Source of the DNA: Rhodospirillales bacterium RIFCSPLOWO2_02_FULL_58_16
GTDB taxonomy: Bacteria > Pseudomonadota > Alphaproteobacteria > Rhodospirillales > 2-02-FULL-58-16
DNA length: 43,396 bases
NCBI GenBank assembly: GCA_001830425.1
Contig: MIAA01000052.1
Coordinates: forward strand, 134,154 to 177,549
Direction of reading: 5' to 3'
Below, in pieces: positions 1 through 7,984 of this stretch; positions within the stretch are counted from its first letter, which is position 1; the number at the start of each line of letters is the position of its first letter. The notes under the pieces were generated by a model. The model made no database searches, had not been told where the DNA came from, and saw nothing but the letters and a program-made list of their open reading frames with translations. The position numbers were made by a program, and so were the translations under genes.

Positions 1-67
1 CCTTCGAAAGGGGGAGGATTAATTCTAAACCCGCCGACAATATAATGTTTCCCATCATCAAATGCCG

Positions 68-775
68 TTAATTACCGACCGTCGGCATCACCACGATTTC
101 TACCCGCCGGCCGAGAGATTGCCGCGTTTCCACAGGCATGTCGGACAGTTGGGAAAAATAACTGTCGGCATAGCCATAGGGAATGATCTCATCGGTATAT
201 CCCGAACGGCGTATAGTGTTGGCGACGGAGACGGCGCGGGCCAGCGACAGCTCCCAGTTGGAACTGTAATCTCCGCCGACGGGAGGCAGAGAGTCCGTAT
301 GACCGTTGACGCCGACCTGATTGCCGATATTGCGCAGGACGCCGCCGAGATTAAACAAGGCTTCCCGCGCCCCTTCCGAAAGGACGGCGCGACCCGGCTG
401 GAAAAGCATATCGCCGGGCAAAGCGATGATCAGACGATCTTCAAGAAGCATGATATGACTTTTACCGAGAAACGGATCGCCTATAACCGCTTCTTCAAGC
501 ACTCCGTCCAGATAATCCAGATTAATCGCCTGTTTGCGGAAAAGTTTGGCGATATTGAACTCGGCCGTAGCCGCCGCCATCGGCCCCGAACCCGAAGGAT
601 TGAGGGCCTGGGAGAGGGCATCGGTCAATGATTTCCATTTATCGGGGTTGACGTCGGACATAGAGAACAACATGACGAAAAAGGTCAGCATCAGGGACAC
701 CATGTCCGTGAAAATGTACATCCATGCCATGCTGCCGACCGGCGGCTGCAGATAATCGGCGGGTTTTATTTCCAT
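68..775 (-). CDS. MotB-like stator protein with OmpA domain
   Basis: This 235-residue protein has the layout of a flagellar motor MotB protein. A short cytoplasmic N-terminus is followed by one membrane segment at about residues 16-38 and a C-terminal OmpA/MotB peptidoglycan-binding domain at about 100-230, including a NGHTDSLPP motif. Asp24 lies at the start of the membrane helix (IFTDMVSLML), where MotB carries its ion-binding aspartate. In the known family, MotB pairs with MotA to conduct ions and anchors the stator to peptidoglycan. It is the last gene of the minus-strand flagellar run, 30 bp after a second MotB-like gene. No motA is visible; it may lie beyond the left edge or elsewhere. 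Bases 1-67 show no further gene. Confidence 0.85.
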   Translation of the reverse strand: MEIKPADYLQPPVGSMAWMYIFTDMVSLMLTFFVMLFSMSDVNPDKWKSLTDALSQALNPSGSGPMAAATAEFNIAKLFRKQAINLDYLDGVLEEAVIGDPFLGKSHIMLLEDRLIIALPGDMLFQPGRAVLSEGAREALFNLGGVLRNIGNQVGVNGHTDSLPPVGGDYSSNWELSLARAVSVANTIRRSGYTDEIIPYGYADSYFSQLSDMPVETRQSLGRRVEIVVMPTVGN

Positions 776-805
776 AACCCTTCTCGGCCAACTTTCATCA
801 GGTTG

Positions 806-1540
806 TTACGGTACGCTTTTTCCGCTCTCGCTCTTATTAACGGCGTCGTCCTTGCTTGGAGCCGCCGTTTTGAACTTCAGGCGCGTTTCCTCAATGCTTC
901 GGGTATAGAACCAGATATTTATTTCATCAGGATCGCCGGCCTTGATGCCGATTGAAATGCTGTCGGGGGGAGCGCCGCGCGCCGATAACTCACGGGCGAC
1001 GACGCCGGCGCGCGCCATTTCAAGGGTTTGTCCGATAGGAAGGCTTTTGTCGCCGACGTAGGGGCTGCCGATTACAAACTCCATATCATGACGGAGGCCC
1101 GGCGGTCGTTGATTCAGCGAGGCGACGATCCGATCCAGCAGCGGACTCTGCGCCGGTCTGATCTCGGCTTTGCTGTCAAAGAATACGGCGTCGGTCGGGA
1201 TTTGAACGTGCATCAACTGTCCCGGCTGAACAATCGCCACCTTGGCGATGCGCAGGGAGGTTGCGAACAAGCCGGTGATTTCTTCCTGAAAAGCCTGGCC
1301 CGTCAGTCCGCCGCCTTCTTCCGACGGGGAAGCGGTAATCTCGGTCGCCGGCGGCACTATATTGGCGAAGGTCGCCGTAACGCTGCCGATGGCGGCCTTT
1401 TGCTTGCTTTCCTCAAACGTGGAGATGCTTATCAAAAGAAGGAAAAAGGAAAGAATGAGGAGGTAAAGAGACAGATAGAGAAAAACCACGCCTCTGCCGC
1501 CTTCGGAGGAGGATTGCGGAGGGGAAACAAAATCTTCCAT
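806..1540 (-). CDS. Second OmpA/MotB-like membrane protein lacking the channel aspartate
   Basis: This 244-residue protein has one N-terminal membrane helix (about residues 17-38), a Ser/Glu/Gly-rich linker and a C-terminal region resembling a divergent OmpA/MotB domain (about 105-225). The membrane helix (RGVVFLYLSLYLLILSFFL) contains no acidic residue, so it could not serve as a MotB ion-binding helix on its own. It sits between cheY and the aspartate-containing MotB-like gene, all on the minus strand, so an accessory or heteromeric stator role is a reasonable inference. A non-flagellar peptidoglycan-associated role is the main alternative. Confidence 0.7.
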   Translation of the reverse strand: MEDFVSPPQSSSEGGRGVVFLYLSLYLLILSFFLLLISISTFEESKQKAAIGSVTATFANIVPPATEITASPSEEGGGLTGQAFQEEITGLFATSLRIAKVAIVQPGQLMHVQIPTDAVFFDSKAEIRPAQSPLLDRIVASLNQRPPGLRHDMEFVIGSPYVGDKSLPIGQTLEMARAGVVARELSARGAPPDSISIGIKAGDPDEINIWFYTRSIEETRLKFKTAAPSKDDAVNKSESGKSVP

Positions 1541-1582
1541 ATCGCGTTAGTCTGAATTTACAGGCGGCGCGCCCCGCGCCAT

Positions 1583-1975
1583 TCAGAAATTACCCAGCAC
1601 GCTGACAAGCTTTGATTTCAGGGTTTCCGCGTTGAACGGCTTGACGATGTAGTTGGAAACCCCGGCCTCTTTGGCGGCAATGACGTTTTCCGACTTGCTT
1701 TCAGCCGTGATCATGATGAAGGGAAGCGACTTCAGCTTCGGATTCGGATCGGCGCGAACCTCCCTGAGGAGCTGAATTCCCGTCATCGGCTCCATGTTCC
1801 AATCGGAAATTATCAATCCGAAGTTACCCTGACGCAGCTTTGCCAACGCCATGGAGCCGTCGGTCGCTTCGTCAACGTTATTGAATTTTAACTGACCGAG
1901 TAAGTTACGCAGGATTCTCAGCATGGTTTTATAGTCATCCACCACCAAGACATTCATATTCATATCGACTGCCAT
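1583..1975 (-). CDS. cheY: CheY-type chemotaxis response regulator
   Basis: This is a stand-alone receiver domain of 130 residues with no output domain. All receiver landmarks are visible: the acidic pair Asp13-Asp14, the phospho-acceptor Asp58 (IISDWNM), Thr90 (IMITAES), Tyr109 and Lys112 (YIVKPF). Phosphorylated CheY is known to bind FliM at the flagellar switch, and fliM lies about 1.3 kb upstream in the same run of genes. Several close start codons exist (residues 1, 5 and 7). The first is used because it keeps a short lead before the first beta strand. The 128-bp gap upstream to the motE-like gene holds a small AT-rich hairpin at 2038-2056. Confidence 0.9.
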   Translation of the reverse strand: MAVDMNMNVLVVDDYKTMLRILRNLLGQLKFNNVDEATDGSMALAKLRQGNFGLIISDWNMEPMTGIQLLREVRADPNPKLKSLPFIMITAESKSENVIAAKEAGVSNYIVKPFNAETLKSKLVSVLGNF

Positions 1976-2103
1976 TTAACGCTCCATATTCGGCTCGTCC
2001 CCGACTTAAGCACAGAAACCACGTCCGAGCTTTAAGCCTAATTCCTAAAGAATTAGTTGATATTAGTTAGATCAAGGAAATTATATTAGCAACCGTTTTC
2101 AGA

Positions 2104-2793
2104 TTACCCGCCCGCGCTTGGACCGGATTTTGGAAGGTTTCTCAAGCGCGACAGTTCAACGGTAATTTCCGTCGCCCGCGCCGGATTCATCTTGGACATG
2201 ATCGGCGCCAGCTTGTTTTCCTTCATGCGTTCCGCCACCAGAAGAAGCGTGTCCATGTCCAGTTCCTGGAAAATAAGGGCGGCGTCCTTCGGTTTCATCG
2301 CCTCGTAAATTTTTACCAGACTGGCCACCTTGGCGTTTTGTTGCTCGTTATAAGTCTTGATGAGCTTGGAAATAGTGTCCTGGAACAGTTTGAGTTCCTC
2401 GACCTTCTTGTCGATTCGCGACTCTGCGGCTTTAAGCAACCCCTGGCGCTGACTGATCTCTGTTTCCCGCCGGTCCAGAAGTTCGCGGCGCTCGGCAAGC
2501 TTTTGCAGCAACTCGATCTCTGTCTGCGTCAGCAGCGTCGGGTCTTCCACGGCGGGGGAAGGCGCGGGCGGAGTCGCCTGACCGTCTTGTTTGGCCGGGG
2601 CGGCCGGGGCAGCAGGGGGAGCGGCCGGAGGAGCGGCGGCAGCCTGTTGGGCCTTGGCCTCGGATACGGATATCGAGCCGTTCAGAACGCCGTCAAACCC
2701 GTCCCAGATATCCCCGACCTTTACCGTAAGCATAAGGGCCGCCGCAAAAATGGTTATCGGCAGGAAGCGCACTCTGGAGAAAAAATTAATCAT
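2104..2793 (-). CDS. MotE-like flagellar protein (MgtE N-terminal-like domain)
   Basis: The protein has 229 residues: one N-terminal membrane segment or signal anchor (about 9-25), a long Ala/Pro/Gln linker (about 45-85), a coiled coil (about 90-150) and a C-terminal domain with the KPKDAALIFQELD ... RMKENKLAPIMSKM pattern seen in MgtE N-terminal-like domains. Alphaproteobacterial flagellar loci often carry such a protein, called MotE in rhizobia, where it chaperones the periplasmic motor protein MotC. Family membership is well supported; the exact partner here is inferred. It begins 15 bp after the DUF6468 gene, consistent with co-transcription. Confidence 0.75.
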   Translation of the reverse strand: MINFFSRVRFLPITIFAAALMLTVKVGDIWDGFDGVLNGSISVSEAKAQQAAAAPPAAPPAAPAAPAKQDGQATPPAPSPAVEDPTLLTQTEIELLQKLAERRELLDRRETEISQRQGLLKAAESRIDKKVEELKLFQDTISKLIKTYNEQQNAKVASLVKIYEAMKPKDAALIFQELDMDTLLLVAERMKENKLAPIMSKMNPARATEITVELSRLRNLPKSGPSAGG

Positions 2794-2808
2794 GGTTGCA
2801 CCATCATC

Positions 2809-3291
2809 TCAACGCGCCGCCTGGAGCGCTTTCAGAAGTTCACGCTCCGCTTCGGATCGAAGCTTGGGAGCGTTGTTTTCTTTATCAATGCCGCTTTTTG
2901 TTTTTTTCTCTTTATTTTGCGGCGGGGATTCGGCGCCGAGGTGATATTCGGGAACCGGGCGAGGTCCGAATCCGCCTTCATTTCTGGCTTCGCGCACCAT
3001 TTCCTCCAGCCGGTCGGCGGCGGAACCGCCCCGGTCGATAAGAAACACCAGATCGTCCCGTAACGCCTGGGCCTTGTCGATGCGGTCCTGTAGGCCTCCG
3101 GCGGTATTTTTTAATTTGCCGATGCTGTCTCCGGCCCGCTCCATGGCTTCGCCGAATAATTTGGCCAGTTTTTCCAATTCCATTTTTTCATTGCGGAAAC
3201 GACTGAGCTTCCGATTAAGCACCATGGCGTAACAAATGGTGACGATCAGAAGAACGGCGAGAAATACATCAAGGGCCAACGAAAAAAGCAT
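2809..3291 (-). CDS. DUF6468-type flagellar-locus protein
   Basis: This 160-residue protein has an N-terminal membrane helix (about residues 4-24), a predicted coiled coil (about 30-110) and a charged Lys/Glu-rich tail. The layout and its place between fliM and a motE-like gene match the DUF6468 proteins found in alphaproteobacterial flagellar operons, whose function I do not know. The ATG follows the fliM stop by 2 bp, and the ribosome-binding sequence AAGGAG lies inside the last fliM codons, so the two genes are translationally linked. Confidence 0.7.
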   Translation of the reverse strand: MLFSLALDVFLAVLLIVTICYAMVLNRKLSRFRNEKMELEKLAKLFGEAMERAGDSIGKLKNTAGGLQDRIDKAQALRDDLVFLIDRGGSAADRLEEMVREARNEGGFGPRPVPEYHLGAESPPQNKEKKTKSGIDKENNAPKLRSEAERELLKALQAAR

Positions 3292-3293
3292 GA

Positions 3294-4454
3294 TCAGTCA
3301 CTCCTTCTTTCAATCAGGCGATTCTCTATGCGGATAGCCATGTGATCGCCTTTCCTGCCCATTTTGCCGGAGTACAGCGAAACATCGCCGCACCTTAAAT
3401 CAACCAGAGAATCAGGCGTAGCATCAAACATTATCCGCGAGCCGACCTTGAGGTTAAAGACCTGGCTGAGACGCATGATCTGTTTGTCAAGCACCGCTTC
3501 CAGGGGAACATCGGTCAGCCACAATTCCTCGGCCAGATGGGTTTCCCAGATGGAGTCACGCCCGAACTTTTCGCCCATGAACATTTGCAGGAGCAGTTCG
3601 CGAACCGGCTCCAGCGTGGCGTAGGGCAGCAACATCTCCAGACGTCCGCCACGGTCTTCCATGTCGATTCGCAGGCGGACGACGATAGCGGCGTTGCTGG
3701 GCCTTGAAATCGTGGCGAAACGCGGGTTGGTTTCCAGCCTTTCAAAGCGGAAAGTCACCGGACTCAAAGGCTCAAAAGCGGCGCTGAGATCATTGAGCAT
3801 CACATGGATCATGCGTTCCACCAGGCTTCGCTCGATGGTGGTGTAGGGTCGGCCTTCAATCCGCATTGCCGCCGTGCCGCGCCGGCCTCCCAGCAGGACA
3901 TCGACAATCGAATAAATCAGCGATGAATCAACGGTGATCAAGCCGAAGTTATCCCATTCCTCGGCTTTGAAAACGCTCAGCATGGCAGGCAGCGGAATAG
4001 AGTTCAGATAATCGCCGAAACGTGTTGACGCGATGTTATCCAGCGACACTTCGACGTTGTCGGACGTAAAGTTGCGCAGGGAAGTAGACATAAGGCGGAC
4101 CAGCCGGTCAAACACCACCTCCAGCATCGGCAACCGCTCGTAGGAAACAAGCGCGCTGCTGAGAATGGCCTGGATGCCGGATTCGCCGACGGTGTCGGTG
4201 CCTTCGTCATCAAAGCCGAGAAGGCTGTCGATTTCATCCTGGTTGAGAACGCGGGTTGACGTGGCGCCGCCGGCGGCGGGAGCGGCGGCGGCGCCGCCGC
4301 CGCCCATTGACGCTTCCCACTCGGCGGCAAGGGCATCTTGTTCGCTGCCGCTGCCGCCGCCGGCGGCGGGAGCGGGAGCGCCGCCGCCGAGCGAAGCTTC
4401 CCATTCGGCGGCCAGGGCGTCTTGGTCCTCATCAGCTTCGGCGGAAACAGTCAT
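3294..4454 (-). CDS. fliM: Flagellar motor switch protein FliM
   Basis: FliM forms the middle of the flagellar C-ring, binds CheY-P and FliG, and sets the direction of rotation. The protein has 386 residues, longer than the usual roughly 330. The canonical CheY-binding peptide (LNQDEIDSLLGF) lies at about residues 70-81 instead of at the N-terminus, followed by the middle domain and a C-terminal SpoA-type domain (about 310-380). The extra N-terminus carries two near-identical copies of QDALAAEWEAS (residues 11-21 and 39-49) separated by Gly/Ala/Pro-rich linkers. Similar acidic-aromatic repeats are familiar from alphaproteobacterial FliN. It lies downstream of fliL and 2 bp before the DUF6468 gene. 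Confidence 0.93.
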   Translation of the reverse strand: MTVSAEADEDQDALAAEWEASLGGGAPAPAAGGGSGSEQDALAAEWEASMGGGGAAAAPAAGGATSTRVLNQDEIDSLLGFDDEGTDTVGESGIQAILSSALVSYERLPMLEVVFDRLVRLMSTSLRNFTSDNVEVSLDNIASTRFGDYLNSIPLPAMLSVFKAEEWDNFGLITVDSSLIYSIVDVLLGGRRGTAAMRIEGRPYTTIERSLVERMIHVMLNDLSAAFEPLSPVTFRFERLETNPRFATISRPSNAAIVVRLRIDMEDRGGRLEMLLPYATLEPVRELLLQMFMGEKFGRDSIWETHLAEELWLTDVPLEAVLDKQIMRLSQVFNLKVGSRIMFDATPDSLVDLRCGDVSLYSGKMGRKGDHMAIRIENRLIERRSD

Positions 4455-4512
4455 GGCGCATTGTCTCGTTGATTAAAAACCGGTTCAAGCATAATCCCCG
4501 CAATTTCCGGGG

Positions 4513-5064
4513 CTACTGGACAAGCATTTCCTTGAATAACACATCGTTGACCTTGGCCGGGGCCGCCGCCGCGCTGACTCTCATAAGCAGTTCCTCGCGT
4601 AACCGGTACATGCCTTCCGACCCCTTGAGATCCTCAACCCTCAGCTCCCGCAGGTAAACCTGAAAGTTATCAATAACCCTCGGCATTACTCCCTCGATTT
4701 TCGGTATATCTTCCGCTTTCTCCAGCTCCAGACTGATGCGAATTTTCAAAAAAACAGATTTGCGTCCGCCCGTATTGAGATTAACCAGAAGTTCCGGCAA
4801 TTCATGAAAGACGGCGGTTGCCGGGGCCGCCTCTTCCCCGCCATCCGCTTTCTTATGGCCGCCGCCCGCCACCATTTCAATCAACGGGTCCATCAGGCCG
4901 GTAAAGTAAGCGGCGGCGGCTCCGCCGACCACCAGGAGCAAGGCGACGCCGATGAGGATAAGGAGTTTCTTTTTGCCGCCTTTAGCGCCGCCTTCGCCTT
5001 CTTCTCCTTCTTCGGCGGCCTCTCCTTCGCCGCCTTCCTCCTGTTCATCATCATCATCGGCCAT
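4513..5064 (-). CDS. fliL: Flagellar basal body-associated protein FliL
   Basis: FliL is an inner-membrane protein that surrounds or stabilises the stators at the basal body. This copy has 183 residues: an Asp/Glu/Gly-rich cytoplasmic N-terminus (about 1-28), a Lys-rich patch, one membrane helix (about 33-53) and a periplasmic domain with the FliL pattern (ELPELLVNLNT ... FLKIRISLEL ... PRVIDNFQVYLREL). It is the first gene of the minus-strand flagellar run and is divergent from flgF across a 338-bp space. It is separated from fliM by 58 bp. Confidence 0.92.
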   Translation of the reverse strand: MADDDDEQEEGGEGEAAEEGEEGEGGAKGGKKKLLILIGVALLLVVGGAAAAYFTGLMDPLIEMVAGGGHKKADGGEEAAPATAVFHELPELLVNLNTGGRKSVFLKIRISLELEKAEDIPKIEGVMPRVIDNFQVYLRELRVEDLKGSEGMYRLREELLMRVSAAAAPAKVNDVLFKEMLVQ

Positions 5065-5337
5065 TTTTCACGCACCCGTAATAACGACAGACCCAATTCA
5101 ATCAGCGCCGAACAGGGACAATATAAATCTTTCAGGTTAATAAGTGGTTGAAATCCGCCCGACTCGAACGGCTCAGCCGATATTACCCCGCCGACCACTA
5201 TACAGTAACACCAATCTTCAAGCGCTAGGATATGCGGGCAATAAGTGCCGGGCAACCCATACCCGACATCTTGGATAAAATTGCTGATTCTCCGCCAAAA
5301 AACCACATAACATATTGTTTCTAAAGGATTCATGCGC

Positions 5338-5356
5338 TTGGCATGAGGTATGCAAG
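5338..5356 (+). promoter_or_regulatory. Sigma-54 (-24/-12) promoter for flgF operon
   Basis: TTGGCATGAGGTATGCAAG contains GG at 5340-5341 and GC at 5352-5353 with exactly 10 bp between, the invariant geometry of RpoN promoters, and near-consensus flanks (TGGCA and TGCA). Initiation would fall near 5365, about 38 bp before the flgF start. The rest of the 338-bp fliL-flgF space (5065-5402) shows no gene I can support and no clear promoter toward fliL. Confidence 0.7.
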
Positions 5357-5402
5357 CCTACCCGTCTAACAGCAAAAACTTAGTTTACGGGAATCTGGTA
5401 AA

Positions 5403-6140
5403 ATGGAAAACACATCAAGGGTAGCTCTTTCCAGTCAAGACAGTCTGCGCCGGCAGTTGACCGTTGTCGCCAACAACATCGCCAACATGAACACCACCGG
5501 CTTCAAGGGCGAGAAAATGATGTTCGTCCAACATTTGGTGCAAAGCAAGGGCGGAGAAAAGATTTTCGGCGATAAAATCGCCTATGTCCGCGATGTCGCA
5601 ACCGTGCGCGATCTGTCCGAAGGCCCCATACAGACGACCGGGAATCCGTTAGATGTCGCGATAAGCGGCGAGGGATTCTTCGTTGTCAAAACCGCAGATG
5701 GAGAACGCTACACCCGCAACGGCAATTTTAAACTAGACGATACGGGACAACTGGTTACGCAGCGAAATGACCCGGTTCTCTCGGATAGCGGACAGCCGTT
5801 TGTCTTCAGCGCCAGGGACACGGAAATCAACATCTCCAGGGACGGCGTCGTCTCCACGGAGAACGGCGAGCTGGGCCGGATGCGCGTCGTTCGTTTTGAC
5901 AACGAGCAGCAGTTGCGCGCGACCTCGTCCGGTCTTTACTCCGCCGGCGGCGGCGCGCCTCAGAACGTCGCCAAACCGGACATCATGCAGACCATGATCG
6001 AAGGCTCCAACGTTCAGCCCATTATCGAAATCACCAGAATGATTGAACTGAACCGGGCCTACGGCGCGGCGCAAAAGTTCATCGACCGTGAAGATGAGCG
6101 CATCCAGAAGATGGTTCAGGAATTCGCCAGAGTGGCATAA
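5403..6140 (+). CDS. flgF: Flagellar proximal rod protein FlgF
   Basis: FlgF is a proximal rod component of the flagellar basal body. The protein has 245 residues, the normal size. It shows the rod-family N-terminal signature (LRRQLTVVANNIANMNTTGFKGE), the central GEGFFVVKTADGERYTRNG segment and the C-terminal family motif region (VQPIIEITRMIELNRAYGAAQKFI). It is the first gene of flgF-flgG-flgA-flgH and follows a sigma-54-type promoter. The next gene starts 35 bp after its stop. Confidence 0.94.
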   Translation: MENTSRVALSSQDSLRRQLTVVANNIANMNTTGFKGEKMMFVQHLVQSKGGEKIFGDKIAYVRDVATVRDLSEGPIQTTGNPLDVAISGEGFFVVKTADGERYTRNGNFKLDDTGQLVTQRNDPVLSDSGQPFVFSARDTEINISRDGVVSTENGELGRMRVVRFDNEQQLRATSSGLYSAGGGAPQNVAKPDIMQTMIEGSNVQPIIEITRMIELNRAYGAAQKFIDREDERIQKMVQEFARVA

Positions 6141-6175
6141 GAAAAACAAGATTAAGACAAGAAAGGAACGGGAAA

Positions 6176-6961
6176 ATGAGATCTTTAAGCGTAGCGGCAA
6201 CGGGAATGCTTGCCCAGCAGCGTAACGTGGAAGTTATTTCCAACAACCTCGCCAACATGAATACTACGGCGTTCATGCGTCGCCGGACGGAATTTCATGA
6301 CCTGTTGTATCAGAACCTGCGCCGCGTCGGCTCCACCTCATCGGATGCCGGCACAATCGTGCCCTCGGGCGTTCAGTTGGGATTGGGAGTCAAGCTGGCG
6401 GCGGTTTATCGCATCCATGAACAGGGAAATCTGAGCGCGACCGACAACACGTTCGACATGGCCGTTCAAGGCAAAGGCTTCTTTCAAATCCTGCTGCCCA
6501 GCGGCGAGACCGGTTACACGCGGGATGGAACTTTTCAGTTGGACGCCAGCGGAACAATCGTCACTCATGACGGCTACACCCTGCAACCGGGAATCACGGT
6601 GCCCAACAACGCCGTCGATGTGACCGTCAACAGCAGCGGCCAGGTCCTGGTCAAAGAACAAGGCAAGGTCAGCCTGAAGAACGTAGGGCAGATCCAGATC
6701 GCCGTATTTCCCAACGAAACCGGCCTCCAGGCCATGGGCGATAACCTGTATCAGGAAAGCCCCGCCTCGGGAAAACCGACCACGGGCAATCCCGGCGACA
6801 CCGGATTCGGCTCCCTGCTTCAGGGGTTCCTGGAAACCTCGAACGTTAATGCCGTCGAGGAGATATCCAACCTGATTTCGGCGCAAAGAGCCTATGAAAT
6901 GAATTCGAAAGTCATTCAGACCTCAGACGAAATGATGAGCACCCTGAATCAGATGAAATAA
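6176..6961 (+). CDS. flgG: Flagellar distal rod protein FlgG
   Basis: FlgG builds the distal rod that crosses the periplasm. This 261-residue protein matches the standard length and carries the N-terminal rod signature (LAQQRNVEVISNNLANMNTTAF), a GKGFFQILLPSGETGYTRDGTF core segment and the C-terminal VEEISNLISAQRAYEMNSKVI motif. The ribosome-binding sequence GAAAGGAACGG lies just upstream of the ATG. It is 35 bp after flgF and 11 bp before flgA. Confidence 0.95.
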   Translation: MRSLSVAATGMLAQQRNVEVISNNLANMNTTAFMRRRTEFHDLLYQNLRRVGSTSSDAGTIVPSGVQLGLGVKLAAVYRIHEQGNLSATDNTFDMAVQGKGFFQILLPSGETGYTRDGTFQLDASGTIVTHDGYTLQPGITVPNNAVDVTVNSSGQVLVKEQGKVSLKNVGQIQIAVFPNETGLQAMGDNLYQESPASGKPTTGNPGDTGFGSLLQGFLETSNVNAVEEISNLISAQRAYEMNSKVIQTSDEMMSTLNQMK

Positions 6962-6972
6962 GGAGTCTGATC

Positions 6973-7974
6973 ATGAAAATCAGCATCTTGTCCTTTGTTT
7001 TCGCCGCCGTATTGCTGGCGGCCCCGGAAGCCCTCGCCGCCAAGGAGTCAAAGACCGTCGCCGAAGACCTGCCGGAGAAGAGCAAACAGGTTCTGCTCCA
7101 CGAATCGGTAATTGTCGCCGGCAGGATGGTGCGGCTCGGCGACTTTTTCGCCAATGCCGGAGAAAATGCCGATATCCCCGTGGCTTATTCGCCCGAACCC
7201 GGAAAGCGGGCCACTTTCGACGCCAACTGGCTGTTTCGCGTGGCGCAGGCTTACAAAGTAAACTGGCGGCCCTTGAGCGTTCACGAAAAGACCGTTGTCG
7301 AGCGCGAAAGCATCGTCATCAGGCGCGAGGAAATCGAAGACCATATTCTGGCCGCGCTCGTCGACAAAAACACAGGCGTAACCGCAGACATGGTCGTGGA
7401 AGTGAGCAATCGCACGTTACGCCTTTACGTCCCCGGCGACGCCGAAGCCACCTTGTCCGTTGACGACATCGAATACGACCGGCAGTCCAATCGCTTTACG
7501 CTCAACATTGCCGCCCCGGCCGGCGACCCCGCCGCCAAGAGCGTTCGGGTCACCGGGAAGGTGTTCAAGGTAAACGACGTGCCTGTCCTTACGCGGCGGG
7601 TGCTGACCGGCGAGGTTATCGCCCTGAAGGACATAGAATGGATCAAATCACGCGACGGGCGGTTGCAGAGCGACACCATTCTCAGCGCCGAGGGTCTTGT
7701 CGGCAAGGCCCCGGTAAGGAGTCTGCGCCCCGGCGCCCCGGTGCGCGCCTCGGATGTCCGCCGACCGATCATGGTCACCAGGGGCGGCTTGGTAACTATG
7801 GTGCTCCGCTTGCCGGATATGGTGCTGACCGCCCAGGGCAAGGCCATGGACGATGGCAGCGACGGCGACGCCGTTCGCGTCACCAACACCCAAAGCAACA
7901 CCGTGGTCGAAGCGGTGGTGACCGGGGCCGGCACGGTGACGGTCAGGTCCACAAGCTCCGTGGCCATAAACTAG
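6973..7974 (+). CDS. flgA: Flagellar P-ring assembly chaperone FlgA
   Basis: FlgA is a periplasmic chaperone for assembly of the P-ring protein FlgI. The protein has 333 residues, longer than the roughly 220 of enteric FlgA, as is common in alphaproteobacteria. A Sec signal peptide spans about residues 1-22 (ending ALAAK). The C-terminal half holds the SAF-like domain with RRVLTGEVIALKDIEWI, followed by the beta-rich FlgA tail (RGGLVTMVLRLPDMVLTAQG). An AAGGAG ribosome-binding site precedes the ATG, and flgH starts 10 bp downstream. No flgI gene lies in this window. Confidence 0.9.
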   Translation: MKISILSFVFAAVLLAAPEALAAKESKTVAEDLPEKSKQVLLHESVIVAGRMVRLGDFFANAGENADIPVAYSPEPGKRATFDANWLFRVAQAYKVNWRPLSVHEKTVVERESIVIRREEIEDHILAALVDKNTGVTADMVVEVSNRTLRLYVPGDAEATLSVDDIEYDRQSNRFTLNIAAPAGDPAAKSVRVTGKVFKVNDVPVLTRRVLTGEVIALKDIEWIKSRDGRLQSDTILSAEGLVGKAPVRSLRPGAPVRASDVRRPIMVTRGGLVTMVLRLPDMVLTAQGKAMDDGSDGDAVRVTNTQSNTVVEAVVTGAGTVTVRSTSSVAIN

Positions 7975-7984
7975 GAGACATGTC

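Noticed and set aside
4893-5333. A 146-codon minus-strand frame running into the fliL-flgF space
   Set aside because: Its second half overlaps fliL in another frame, and the first half has no conserved features or ribosome-binding site.
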